NCBI GenBank assembly: GCA_964646605.1
Contig: CAZYEX010000153.1
Span: 1 to 12,815 of the forward strand
Reading direction: 5' to 3'
Origin: SBAX01 sp964646605
GTDB taxonomy: Bacteria > Planctomycetota > Phycisphaerae > UBA1845
Length of the DNA stretch: 12,815 nt
Position numbers and translations under genes: made by a program
The notes under the pieces: generated by a model
What the model saw: only the letters and a program-made list of their open reading frames with translations
The model's database searches: none
Told to the model about the DNA's origin: nothing
Shown here: positions 1 through 5,678 of the stretch, piece after piece
How the letters are laid out: every line of letters begins with the position of its first letter
How positions within the stretch are numbered: the stretch's first letter is position 1

Positions 1-92
1 TGATGGGATGCCAACAGCTCTGGATGCTCGAGGCCTGTCTCAACGAATCACAGGCGGATGAAACAATGGACCGTCAGAAAAAAGTAGGATAA
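1..92 (+). CDS. possible 3' end of a gene entering from the left, function unknown
   Basis: The frame that starts a codon at position 3 stays open from the left edge to a TAA at 90-92 and gives about 29 residues rich in Gln, Glu, Leu and Met (MGCQQLWMLEACLN at the start of the visible part). The composition looks like an ordinary soluble C-terminus. There is too little to recognise a family, and the true start would lie outside the window. It would be convergent with the hypothetical gene ending at 183, with a 90-bp gap showing no obvious terminator hairpin. It could be a chance open frame. Confidence 0.3.
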   Translation, partial: MGCQQLWMLEACLNESQADETMDRQKKVG

Positions 93-182
93 CCTGACCC
101 GAGCCGCCGCCGACCTTCAACTATGGATGGGACATCCTCGAATCGACTCTCGCCATCGCTCACGTAACCGCATGTCAGACTC

Positions 183-704
183 CTATTTGCCGGAGTCCTT
201 GAGCACTTCTTTGAGTGCTTCTTGTATTCGATCGAATGGGTCCAGAAGGTCGACCGACTGCTCAAGCTCGGCCACAATGCTCCCCGCGGCGCGTTCGTCC
301 GCCGCGTTGCCCCCTGTATCGTAAAGATACGTGCTTATGGTTACGCCCACTTGCGCATCCGCTGGCCTTCTCCAAAGCCGGGCAACGGGCACGCCAAACA
401 CTGAACGCGCTGCGATTAGGGTCTCTGAATCGACGAAGACGACGTCCGGCACTTGGGTGAGCCCCTCCTGTAAGAGCTTTCTCGCGATGACGTTGATCTT
501 GACATCGACTTCGAGTGTTTTGCCATACAAGATACGCTGGACGACCGTTGGGCGAATCGGCGTGACGTACCCGAAGTGAAGCGGGCGAGTTCGTCCATCG
601 GTTACGAGAATCGCGCCCAGAAACCCACGAGCCGCGTCTTGAGGACAGGTCAGATAAGCCAACGACACCCCATCGCCGTCTTTTTCAGTCTGCGATTTAG
701 CCAT
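183..704 (-). CDS. hypothetical protein, 173 aa
   Basis: This is an open frame of 173 codons with ATG at 704-702 and TAG at 185-183. A GGGAG Shine-Dalgarno lies 9 nt before the ATG on the minus strand. I do not recognise the family. The sequence looks like a folded alpha/beta protein: a strand-rich N-terminal half with FLGAILVTDG near residue 28, GYVTPIRPT near 45 and PDVVFVDSETL near 86, then an acidic helical C-terminus ending in an amphipathic helix. There is no signal peptide or membrane segment, so it is probably cytosolic. Its first codons overlap by 8 nt the end of a second minus-strand frame (697-852), which suggests it was the downstream member of a translationally coupled pair. No function is proposed. 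Confidence 0.72.
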   Translation of the reverse strand: MAKSQTEKDGDGVSLAYLTCPQDAARGFLGAILVTDGRTRPLHFGYVTPIRPTVVQRILYGKTLEVDVKINVIARKLLQEGLTQVPDVVFVDSETLIAARSVFGVPVARLWRRPADAQVGVTISTYLYDTGGNAADERAAGSIVAELEQSVDLLDPFDRIQEALKEVLKDSGK

Positions 705-852
705 TGCGGAGGACTCCCGCTTGGTCTTTCAGAAAACGCTTTGCCCATCCCGCGGAACCGGTCAGTTTACCCAGGATCGCGACGTCACGGTACAGCAACA
801 CACGGCAGCGTTCAAGTACGGTCTCGCCCGCTTGGTCCCGAAGGACAGTCGC
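697..852 (-). pseudogene. C-terminal remnant of an upstream gene, truncated at the repeat
   Basis: On the minus strand a frame of 51 codons ends with TAA at 699-697, overlapping the start of the 173-aa gene by 8 nt. It reads like real protein (ERCRVLLYRDVAILGKL in the middle, RFLKDQAGVLRNG at the end) and most codons end in G or C, as in the neighbouring genes. Going upstream it meets an in-frame TAG at 855-853, within a few bases of the edge of the dispersed repeat at 849-1106, and there is no ATG. The only candidate start is a GTG about 35 codons from the end, with no visible Shine-Dalgarno. The simplest reading is a gene whose 5' part was replaced or deleted when the repeat arrived. A short coupled leader gene is the alternative. 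Confidence 0.4.
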
Positions 853-1106
853 CTATTCCCTTCCCTCGATCGCAACGATGGCACCCCTTCGGATAACAAC
901 GGCCCATTCTTCGGCCGACGACTCCTCCCCCTCCCTCGTCCCTTCCCGCCTTGGGGCACCGAACCTTCATCCCTTTGTCCCTCCGTCCCTTTGTCCCTCC
1001 GTCCCTCGGGAGGTTGATCGCCCGATCACGCGTTCCCGACCGATCACCCCTCAAGTTATCTGGGTAGATGAGTCGCCGCCGCCATCCTGGCTCGGGTAGT
1101 CGTGCC
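849..1106 (-). repeat. dispersed repeat, copy A (inverted relative to copy B at 11840-12083)
   Basis: Read on the minus strand, this stretch matches 11840-12083 over its whole length. A run of 39 bases (1008-1046 against 11900-11938) is identical, and the rest carries scattered substitutions and small indels. Copy A has one extra 16-bp unit of an internal tandem repeat near 970-1005 and a few extra bases near 1072-1080. The frames that can be read through both copies are interrupted and show no protein family, so this is treated as non-coding. One edge coincides with the truncated gene at 697-852 and the other abuts an 18-bp palindrome. Confidence 0.85.
969..1008. repeat. tandem repeat, 16-bp unit made of two octamers
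   Basis: Two near-perfect 16-bp units (ccctttgtccctccgt) followed by a partial third make a pyrimidine-rich plus strand with an underlying 8-bp period. It lies inside dispersed repeat copy A. Copy B carries fewer units, so the array varies between copies. Confidence 0.8.
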
Positions 1107-1124
1107 GTCCCGGCGCGCCGGGAC
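1107..1124. repeat. perfect 18-bp palindrome
   Basis: The sequence gtcccggcgcgccgggac is its own reverse complement with no spacer. It begins at the base after repeat copy A ends. The matching flank of copy B lacks it. Confidence 0.75.
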
Positions 1125-1167
1125 TCCACGCGCTCTCCATTCGACGCTCGACATTCGACATTCCTCT

Positions 1168-1205
1168 GTCCCTTCGTCCTCTCGTCCCTCCGTCCCTTCG
1201 TGCCT
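1168..1205. repeat. degenerate octamer tandem repeat
   Basis: About four to five units of the form cccttcgt / ccctccgt occur in an 8-bp register. Just before it is a ttcgac-type repetition (about 1139-1163). It fills the gap between repeat copy A and the next repeat and has no coding appearance. Together with the surrounding repeats it accounts for the gene-free interval 856-1359. Confidence 0.65.
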
Positions 1206-1208
1206 CAA

Positions 1209-1311
1209 CGCCTCTCCCGACCCCGCGCGTATAAGAAAGATACCGAACGAACCCATTCAAAAGTGTCGCTGAACAGTGAACCCCGCCTGGAGGGCCCCGA
1301 TTGGGGCCTCC
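1209..1311 (-). repeat. short dispersed repeat, copy C1, with hairpin
   Basis: Read on the minus strand it matches 11641-11741. Positions 1249-1271 match 11676-11698 at 22 of 23 bases, and the distal part shares the motif gggagaggcg. It contains a GC-rich hairpin at 1289-1311: a 9-bp stem with one bulged G and a GATT loop. The hairpin falls inside the longest open extension of murQ, which argues that the extension is untranslated. A shorter relative is at 5441-5487. Confidence 0.75.
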
Positions 1312-1359
1312 TTCCGCGATTTACGGGACGAGGCCTTAACCGTAGAGTCGGCGCCCACG

Positions 1360-2310
1360 ATGGCGGAGGCGAATATCCCCGGCGACGCCGCGAGAGCGAA
1401 GGCCTTGATCGACCGCAGTCATATCTCGACCGAGCACCGCAATCCGCGGTCGATGGGCTTGGATCAACTGTCGATCGGGGAGGCGTTCGATCTCATCAAC
1501 GGTGAGGACGCGACGGTAGCAGCCGCCGTGGCTGCGGCGCGGCAACCGATTTGCCGGGCGATCGAACTGGTGGTGGCCGCCTTTCGCGCCGGTGGGCGGC
1601 TGATCTACGTCGGAGCGGGCACCAGCGGGCGGCTGGGGGTGCTCGACGCCGCCGAATGTCCGCCGACTTTCCTGACGGACCCCGTGATGGTTCAAGGGAT
1701 CATCGCGGGCGGAACCGAGGCATTGACCCGCAGCATCGAAGGGGCTGAGGATCGTGCCGACGACGGCGCGGCAGCGATCGCTGAGCGCCGGGTCGGCCCC
1801 AACGACGTGGTCTTCGCCGTCGCCACCGGAGGGACGACTCCCTACGTTCACGGGGCCATCGCCTGCGCCCGGCAGCGCGGGGCCAAGACCGTCTTTCTCG
1901 CCTGCGTGCCGACCGAGCAGGTCCCCGACCAAGCCGACGTCTCCATCCGCGTTCTGACGGGGCCGGAGGTGGTTACAGGCAGCACGCGGATGAAGGCCGG
2001 GACGGCTACCAAGATGGTCCTCAACATGGTCACCACCATCGCCCTGGTCCAGCTTGGCAAGGTCTACCAGAACCTGATGGTGGATGTGAACACCCAGGCC
2101 AACGCCAAGCTGGTCGATCGGGGCGAGAGGATCGTCCAAACCCTCACCGGGCTGTCTCGAATCGACGCGAAGTCGCTCCTCGAGTCCGCCGATGGGCGAG
2201 TCAAGACGGCCCTCGTCATGCACGCGCGGAAGGTCGATCGGGCGACAGCGGAGGGGATGCTCAAGGAGGCTCAAGGACGAGTCCGACGCCATCTCGACCC
2301 CGTGCCCTAG
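1360..2310 (+). CDS. murQ: N-acetylmuramic acid 6-phosphate etherase (MurQ)
   Basis: MurQ cleaves the lactyl ether of MurNAc-6-phosphate to give GlcNAc-6-phosphate and D-lactate, a cytosolic step of peptidoglycan salvage. The 316-aa product has the SIS sugar-phosphate fold. The AGTSGRLGVLDAAECPPTF block at about residues 86-104 binds the sugar phosphate and contains E99, equivalent to catalytic Glu83 of E. coli MurQ. EGAED at 127-131 contains E130, equivalent to Glu114. TGSTRMKAGTATKMVLN (about 206-222) and NLMVDV are also family hallmarks. Length fits the family (about 300 aa). The start is taken at ATG 1360: a GTG at 1276 would add 28 residues translated from a repeat hairpin and unlike any MurQ. 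The Shine-Dalgarno is weak. It heads a plus-strand run with a glycosidase and a sugar kinase. Confidence 0.96.
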   Translation: MAEANIPGDAARAKALIDRSHISTEHRNPRSMGLDQLSIGEAFDLINGEDATVAAAVAAARQPICRAIELVVAAFRAGGRLIYVGAGTSGRLGVLDAAECPPTFLTDPVMVQGIIAGGTEALTRSIEGAEDRADDGAAAIAERRVGPNDVVFAVATGGTTPYVHGAIACARQRGAKTVFLACVPTEQVPDQADVSIRVLTGPEVVTGSTRMKAGTATKMVLNMVTTIALVQLGKVYQNLMVDVNTQANAKLVDRGERIVQTLTGLSRIDAKSLLESADGRVKTALVMHARKVDRATAEGMLKEAQGRVRRHLDPVP

Positions 2311-2389
2311 ACTTTGCAGGGCGACATCTCTTCATGCAGCAGAGTTTGGCGTGTAGAATCCGATATCGGAGCAAAGCACACACGGCAAC

Positions 2390-2395
2390 GGAGGG
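2390..2395 (+). promoter_or_regulatory. ribosome binding site fixing the start of the GHL10 gene
   Basis: GGAGGG lies 5 nt before ATG 2401. The open frame extends upstream to an in-frame TTG at 2314, but that region lacks a comparable site and the extra residues look like translated leader. The start is therefore placed at 2401. Confidence 0.75.
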
Positions 2396-2400
2396 CTGGT

Positions 2401-3681
2401 ATGAACGGGATCATGGATGATCGGCACGGACGTACAAACGACAGCAATGGATCAGCGAGGAAATGCGCGCCGCCGCCTGACGGTGGGAGCTCGGGGGGGC
2501 GGTGGGCACTTCTCATTCTGGCGACGATTCTGATCGCCCTCCCCGGGTGTCACGGAGCGCGGTGGGGGTTGTGGGGGGGATACGGTTCGCGGCCCATACG
2601 GGCGATTTGGGTTACACGCTGGGACTACAAAACGCCCGCCGACATCGCCCGCGTGATGGACAATTGCAAGAGCGCGGGCTTCAACACTGTTCTCTTCCAG
2701 GTTCGCGGCAACGGGACGGTTTGCTATCCGTCGAAAATCGAGCCTTGGGCCGACGAATTCGGCGGGCGCGATCCGGGATTCGACCCGCTGGCTGTTGCGT
2801 GCAAGGAGGCCCATCGCCGCGGGCTCGAGCTTCACGCCTGGGTGAACGTCATCCCCGGTTGGCGGGGCGACAAACCGCCGAGCAACCCGCGTCAGCTTTA
2901 CAACGCCCACCCCGACTGGTTCTGGCGCGACGCGCACGGCCGACGACAACCCCTCGGTTGGTATTGCAGCGTCAACCCTTGCTACCCGGAGGTGCGAAAG
3001 TATCTGACCGCGGTCATGCAGGAGATCGTGTCGAAGTACCCCGTCGACGGATTGCACCTGGATTACATGCGCTTCCCCAACGAATGGAACGACTCCTACG
3101 CCAAGGGCACGAGCGTGCCGGATTATCCGCGCGATCCGCGGACGCTGATGATGTTCCGGCGGGCGACGGGCAAGACGCCCGAGCAGGCCCCGGCGGTGTG
3201 GGATGCCTGGCGATCGAACGCCGTCACGCAGGTGGTGCGCGATTTCCGCAAGATGATCGACCGGGTCGATCCCAAGGTGAAACTGACCTCGGCCGTGGGG
3301 GCCATGCCGGATGAGGCCCGACGAAACCACTTCCAAGACGCCCGCAAGTGGATTTCCGAACGGCTGGTCGACGCCGTGTACCCCATGAACTACGACTCCA
3401 ACTTGGAGGTGTATTCGCAGCGGCAGAAAGTCTGGAGTTCGATTCGCCCGCAAGTTCCGGTGGTCATGGGGATCATGTTCGACAAGCGGGACGGGGCGAC
3501 GGTGGTGGCGCAGGTGAACCGTGCGGCCAAAGGAGGACGGCATTTCGCGGCCTTCGCCTACAATTCCCTGTTCGAGCGGACCGACGATCGGGGCCGGGCG
3601 GCGACCGACGCCCAGAGCGCCTCGCGGGCGGCCTTGCGCAAGAAAGTCATCCCGCACATCCGCTGGCTGGGGTCGTCGTAA
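2401..3681 (+). CDS. exported GHL10/DUF187 family glycosyl hydrolase, lipoprotein-like
   Basis: The 426-aa product has an unusually long polar N-terminus, a hydrophobic stretch at about 35-49 and a lipobox-like LPGC with Cys50, so it is probably a lipoprotein or membrane-anchored outside the cytoplasm. The rest is a TIM-barrel-like GHL10 domain (PF02638/COG1649 type): IRAIWVTRWDY at 66-76, NTVLFQVRGNG at 95-105, LELHAWVNVIPGW at 142-154, a HPDWFWRD segment at 170-177 and DGLHLDYMRFP at 216-226, where D221 is a likely active-site acid. E. coli DigH (YddW) of this family acts on peptidoglycan glycan strands lacking peptides, so peptidoglycan is a reasonable substrate, strengthened by murQ 90 bp upstream. 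The exact substrate is inference; some family members act on other glycans. Proline at -2 of the lipobox is unusual. Confidence 0.88.
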   Translation: MNGIMDDRHGRTNDSNGSARKCAPPPDGGSSGGRWALLILATILIALPGCHGARWGLWGGYGSRPIRAIWVTRWDYKTPADIARVMDNCKSAGFNTVLFQVRGNGTVCYPSKIEPWADEFGGRDPGFDPLAVACKEAHRRGLELHAWVNVIPGWRGDKPPSNPRQLYNAHPDWFWRDAHGRRQPLGWYCSVNPCYPEVRKYLTAVMQEIVSKYPVDGLHLDYMRFPNEWNDSYAKGTSVPDYPRDPRTLMMFRRATGKTPEQAPAVWDAWRSNAVTQVVRDFRKMIDRVDPKVKLTSAVGAMPDEARRNHFQDARKWISERLVDAVYPMNYDSNLEVYSQRQKVWSSIRPQVPVVMGIMFDKRDGATVVAQVNRAAKGGRHFAAFAYNSLFERTDDRGRAATDAQSASRAALRKKVIPHIRWLGSS

Positions 3682-3777
3682 AGTGCGAAACTCGAAGTTC
3701 AAAGTTCAAAGACCGTGGAACAGACCGGACGCACGCGGAGACTGCGTGCCTTCTTCGCACTTCGAACTTTGAACTTC
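3681..3777. repeat. intergenic inverted repeat filling the gap before the ROK kinase gene
   Basis: A perfect 14-bp inverted repeat pairs 3694-3707 with 3764-3777 (gaagttcaaagttc and its complement), extending to 17 of 18. A second pair matches 3681-3689 with 3754-3762 (aagtgcgaa). Between them is a small hairpin at 3731-3749 with 6-bp arms. It runs from the stop of the glycosidase gene to 7 nt before the kinase ATG, leaving no recognisable Shine-Dalgarno for the latter. Similar ttcaaag/ctttgaa words are typical intergenic filler in planctomycete genomes. Confidence 0.75.
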
Positions 3778-3784
3778 TGATTTC

Positions 3785-4711
3785 ATGTTCGCCATCGGCG
3801 TAGATGTCGGCGGGACCACCACGCGGGTGGGATGCGTCGATGGTGCCGGTCGGCTTCTCGGCGTCGAGCGATTCACGACCCCTCGCTCCGCCGGGGCGCT
3901 TCTCGATGAAGTCGCCGCCCGAGCGACATCGCTTGGCACTTCCCACGGAGAGCCCTCCGATCGTTCGGCTGCCGTCGGCATCGCACTCCCAGGGCCTGTA
4001 GACGCGGTACGCGGGCTTCTTCTGCGATCCGTGAATCTACCGTTTCTGGAGGGGTATCCGTTCGTCGACGAACTTCGCGGGCGAACCGGCCGGGCGGCGA
4101 TCGTTTACACCGACGCCGACGCCGCGACTTGGGGTGAGTACGTCGCGTGTCGGGATCGCCCGCGACGCTTCGTTCATATGCGTCTCGGAACCGGCGTGGC
4201 GTGCGGAGTCGTCATCGACGGCCGCCTTCAACCCGTGGCCGCTGGGCGCACGACGCATTGGGACATCCTCGTCGTCGAGCACTGTCCGGACGCAATCTCT
4301 TGCGCGTGCGGCCTCCGCGGATGTTTGGAGACGATCGCATCCGGACCGGCGCTCGCAAAGCGCTGGGTCCAATTGGGTCATGACAGTGGACTAGCCGGCT
4401 TGCAGGAGGCGTTCGTTCGCCACGAGCAGGGCGCAGTTCGGATCGTGGCCGACGCATCAAGCGCCATTATAAGAGCCGTCTCAAATCTGAGATCTGAAAT
4501 CTCAGGAGCGCCGGGCGATCCGATGATCGTATCGATTGGAGGCGGAGTGGTCAGTGCGCTTCCCTGTCTGTTTGCGGAATTAGCCGCGGCTTGGTCGGCG
4601 AAATCGGAACGACCATCCGAGGTCGGTCTACGTCTGGCCCGACTCGGCGACGACGCGGGCGTCGCCGGCGCGGCGATGTTGGCCGCGCACCGGTGCGCGC
4701 CCCGCATATGA
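3785..4711 (+). CDS. ROK family sugar kinase
   Basis: The 308-aa product is an ATP-dependent kinase of the ROK/hexokinase-actin fold. It shows the phosphate-1 loop DVGGTTTR at 7-14, GIALPGPVD at 65-73, the catalytic region YTDADAATWGEY at 108-119 with D110 as the likely base, the glycine loop LGTGVACG at 134-141, and the ROK zinc site with H158 plus CxCGxxGC (C173, C175, C180) followed by E182. GDDAGVAGAAML at 288-299 is the usual C-terminal motif. There is no DNA-binding domain, so it is a kinase rather than a ROK repressor. Its place after murQ and a peptidoglycan-type glycosidase suggests an amino sugar such as GlcNAc or MurNAc as substrate, but glucose or another hexose cannot be excluded. 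The ATG start gives the canonical N-terminus although no Shine-Dalgarno is visible. Confidence 0.92.
   Translation: MFAIGVDVGGTTTRVGCVDGAGRLLGVERFTTPRSAGALLDEVAARATSLGTSHGEPSDRSAAVGIALPGPVDAVRGLLLRSVNLPFLEGYPFVDELRGRTGRAAIVYTDADAATWGEYVACRDRPRRFVHMRLGTGVACGVVIDGRLQPVAAGRTTHWDILVVEHCPDAISCACGLRGCLETIASGPALAKRWVQLGHDSGLAGLQEAFVRHEQGAVRIVADASSAIIRAVSNLRSEISGAPGDPMIVSIGGGVVSALPCLFAELAAAWSAKSERPSEVGLRLARLGDDAGVAGAAMLAAHRCAPRI
4487..4505 (+). repeat. short inverted repeat inside the ROK kinase gene
   Basis: Perfect 7-bp arms (ctgagat / atctcag) with a 5-nt spacer encode the segment NLRSEISG at about residues 234-241. It sits just before the conserved IVSIGGGV strand, where ROK proteins are usually shorter. 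The AT-rich wording contrasts with the surrounding GC-rich codons and resembles intergenic aaatctgagatctgaa-type filler. Confidence 0.5.
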
Positions 4712-4716
4712 TCGGT

Positions 4717-4744
4717 ATGTAGCGCCACCCCTTGTGGGTGGCGC
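4717..4744 (+). repeat. REP-like palindrome immediately after the ROK kinase stop
   Basis: A hairpin with 9-bp perfect arms (gcgccaccc / gggtggcgc) and a 5-nt loop begins a few bases after the stop codon. Including its atgta prefix, the 28-bp element occurs again at 5628-5655 in opposite orientation with one mismatch, just after the murA stop. Each copy is therefore in the same orientation relative to the gene it follows. There is no T-run after it, so it is not a classical intrinsic terminator; mRNA 3'-end protection or a mobile REP/MITE are options. Confidence 0.75.
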
Positions 4745-4757
4745 GGAAAGATTCCTG

Positions 4758-4922
4758 CGCCGAGGGCGCCACCACGCCTCGGCGGACTTCCAGCCCTGGT
4801 GGTTGGCGAAGTCTGTCACGCTGTAGGAAGGACTTTCGTCCTGTCGGGAGCGGGTGCAGTGGGCATAGGACCCCGACGGGGTCCGCGAAAATAGCCGGGG
4901 GTCAAGTCCGCCCACGGCGGAC
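4758..4922. repeat. series of short palindromes in the convergent gap
   Basis: Four different perfect stem-loops follow each other: 4758-4784 (8-bp arms, 11-nt loop), 4829-4842 (5-bp arms, tttc loop), 4868-4884 (7-bp arms ggacccc/ggggtcc, 3-nt loop) and 4906-4922 (7-bp arms gtccgcc/ggcggac, 3-nt loop). The last pair of arms recurs at 5184-5190 and 5201-5207 with a 10-nt spacer. No protein-coding frame is convincing here. Confidence 0.65.
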
Positions 4923-4959
4923 GCCACCCCCGGATGAACGCCGCCCCCACCACCCCCAG

Positions 4960-5002
4960 CCCCCTCCTCCCCCGGCGACTTCGTCGCCGGGGGAGGAGGG
5001 GG
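4960..5002. repeat. perfect 20-bp stem with 3-nt loop
   Basis: The arms 4960-4979 and 4983-5002 are exact reverse complements, separated by ttc. The left arm is C-rich and ends in cggcgac. This is by far the strongest secondary structure in the window and lies in the gene-free stretch between the convergent ROK kinase and murA genes. No poly-T tract follows on either strand, so it is not a standard intrinsic terminator, although such a stem could still block polymerase or exonucleases from both sides. Confidence 0.85.
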
Positions 5003-5023
5003 AGTTCGTTGGCGTCGCCGCAA

Positions 5024-5043
5024 CCCAGGGTTGAAACCCTGGG
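5024..5043. repeat. palindrome with 9-bp arms
   Basis: The arms cccagggtt and aaccctggg are separated by two bases. It follows the 20-bp stem by about 20 bp and is another member of the palindrome series in this gap. Confidence 0.7.
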
Positions 5044-5264
5044 CTAAGTTCGTGCCGTGCCGATGGCACTACATGGCTGGGAGGCACCGCCTAAGAGTGG
5101 AATGTCCCCCTCGACTCCCGGATCGGCTGATCGCCCGAGCAGCACACTTTCACCGAGCGCCTGGCAAGTTATTCCCTACGGATGTCCGCCCGAAGTCCAA
5201 GGCGGACCGCGAAATGCGATGGACGCCGTGCGAATCGCGGACTCAGGAAGGCGGGGCGCGAGTC

Positions 5265-5290
5265 ACTCGTAATGGGAAACTCGTAATGGG
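5265..5290. repeat. direct repeat of actcgtaatggg
   Basis: Two exact 12-bp copies (5265-5276 and 5279-5290) are separated by two bases and followed by further degenerate aatggg words up to about 5320. This is low-complexity intergenic filler with no coding support. Confidence 0.6.
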
Positions 5291-5337
5291 TAATGGTCAA
5301 CGGGTACACGGAAATGGGCAATCCTCAATTCGTCTCA

Positions 5338-5425
5338 GCGTTTCGGCGTTTCAGCGGTCCTGCGTTTCGGCGTTTCGGCGTTTCTGCGTTTCGGCGTTTC
5401 GGCGTTTCTCCTTCCTGCGTTTCCT
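5338..5425. repeat. octamer tandem array (gcgtttcN)
   Basis: About ten units of gcgtttcg, gcgtttct or gcgtttca stand in an almost unbroken 8-bp register with two degenerate units. The frames read through it give monotonous Arg-Arg-Phe / Val-Ser-Ala-Phe peptides, which I treat as translation artefacts. Confidence 0.85.
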
Positions 5426-5440
5426 CCGCGCCTCGAAATG

Positions 5441-5487
5441 AGAAAAATGATTTCACCCAAACGAACCCAAAAACCCCGCCGGCGGGG
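5441..5487 (-). repeat. short dispersed repeat, shortened copy C2
   Basis: On the minus strand it reads as GC hairpin, T-run, gggttcgtttggg, second T-rich stretch. This is the same order of parts as copies C1 (1209-1311) and C3 (11641-11741), but about 22 bp between the first T-run and the gggttcg word are missing. It supplies the likely terminator of the prmC-murA transcript. Confidence 0.55.
5469..5487 (-). terminator. intrinsic terminator candidate downstream of murA
   Basis: A 14-bp perfect palindrome (5474-5487, ccccgccggcgggg) is followed on the minus strand by five T residues. It lies about 190 bp after the murA stop, on the right strand for prmC-murA, and there is no gene between. 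Confidence 0.55.
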
Positions 5488-5627
5488 TCAAGAACGCGGT
5501 TTTGTCCCGCGAATTTGGCTTCGTTTGCCTTCATTTTACCCGTTTTTGCGGCAATCGAACCCATCTTTTTGGCCCGTCGCTTGCGCTTGGGGTTCGGATT
5601 GCGCCGCCCATGAAGGGCGACGGTACG

Positions 5628-5655
5628 GCGCCACCCACAAGGAGTGGCGCTACAT
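5628..5655 (-). repeat. REP-like palindrome after the murA stop
   Basis: This inverted copy of the 28-bp element at 4717-4744 differs at one base and lies 23 bp after the murA stop on the minus strand. The single difference shortens the perfect arms to 7 bp (gcgccac/gtggcgc). Confidence 0.75.
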
Positions 5656-5678
5656 TGCCGGGTGGGTCCAGGGCGTCG

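Noticed and set aside
849..1106. Transposase or integrase encoded in the large repeat
   Set aside because: No frame common to both copies is open long enough or contains recognisable catalytic motifs, so any mobility would have to be supplied in trans.
969..1205. Possible CRISPR array
   Set aside because: The units are 8-16 bp and contiguous, with no unique spacers, and no cas genes are present.
1276..1359. 28-codon N-terminal extension of MurQ from a GTG at 1276
   Set aside because: The extension is translated from the C1 repeat and its hairpin and has no counterpart in MurQ proteins. ATG 1360 gives the usual length.
2452..3702. Minus-strand open frame of 416 codons
   Set aside because: It is a shadow of the GHL10 glycosidase gene, with Arg/His/Val-rich composition and no start signal.
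5293..5613. Open frames with repeated Arg-Arg-Phe-Gly peptides
   Set aside because: They are direct translations of the 8-bp tandem array and have no ribosome binding site or domain.
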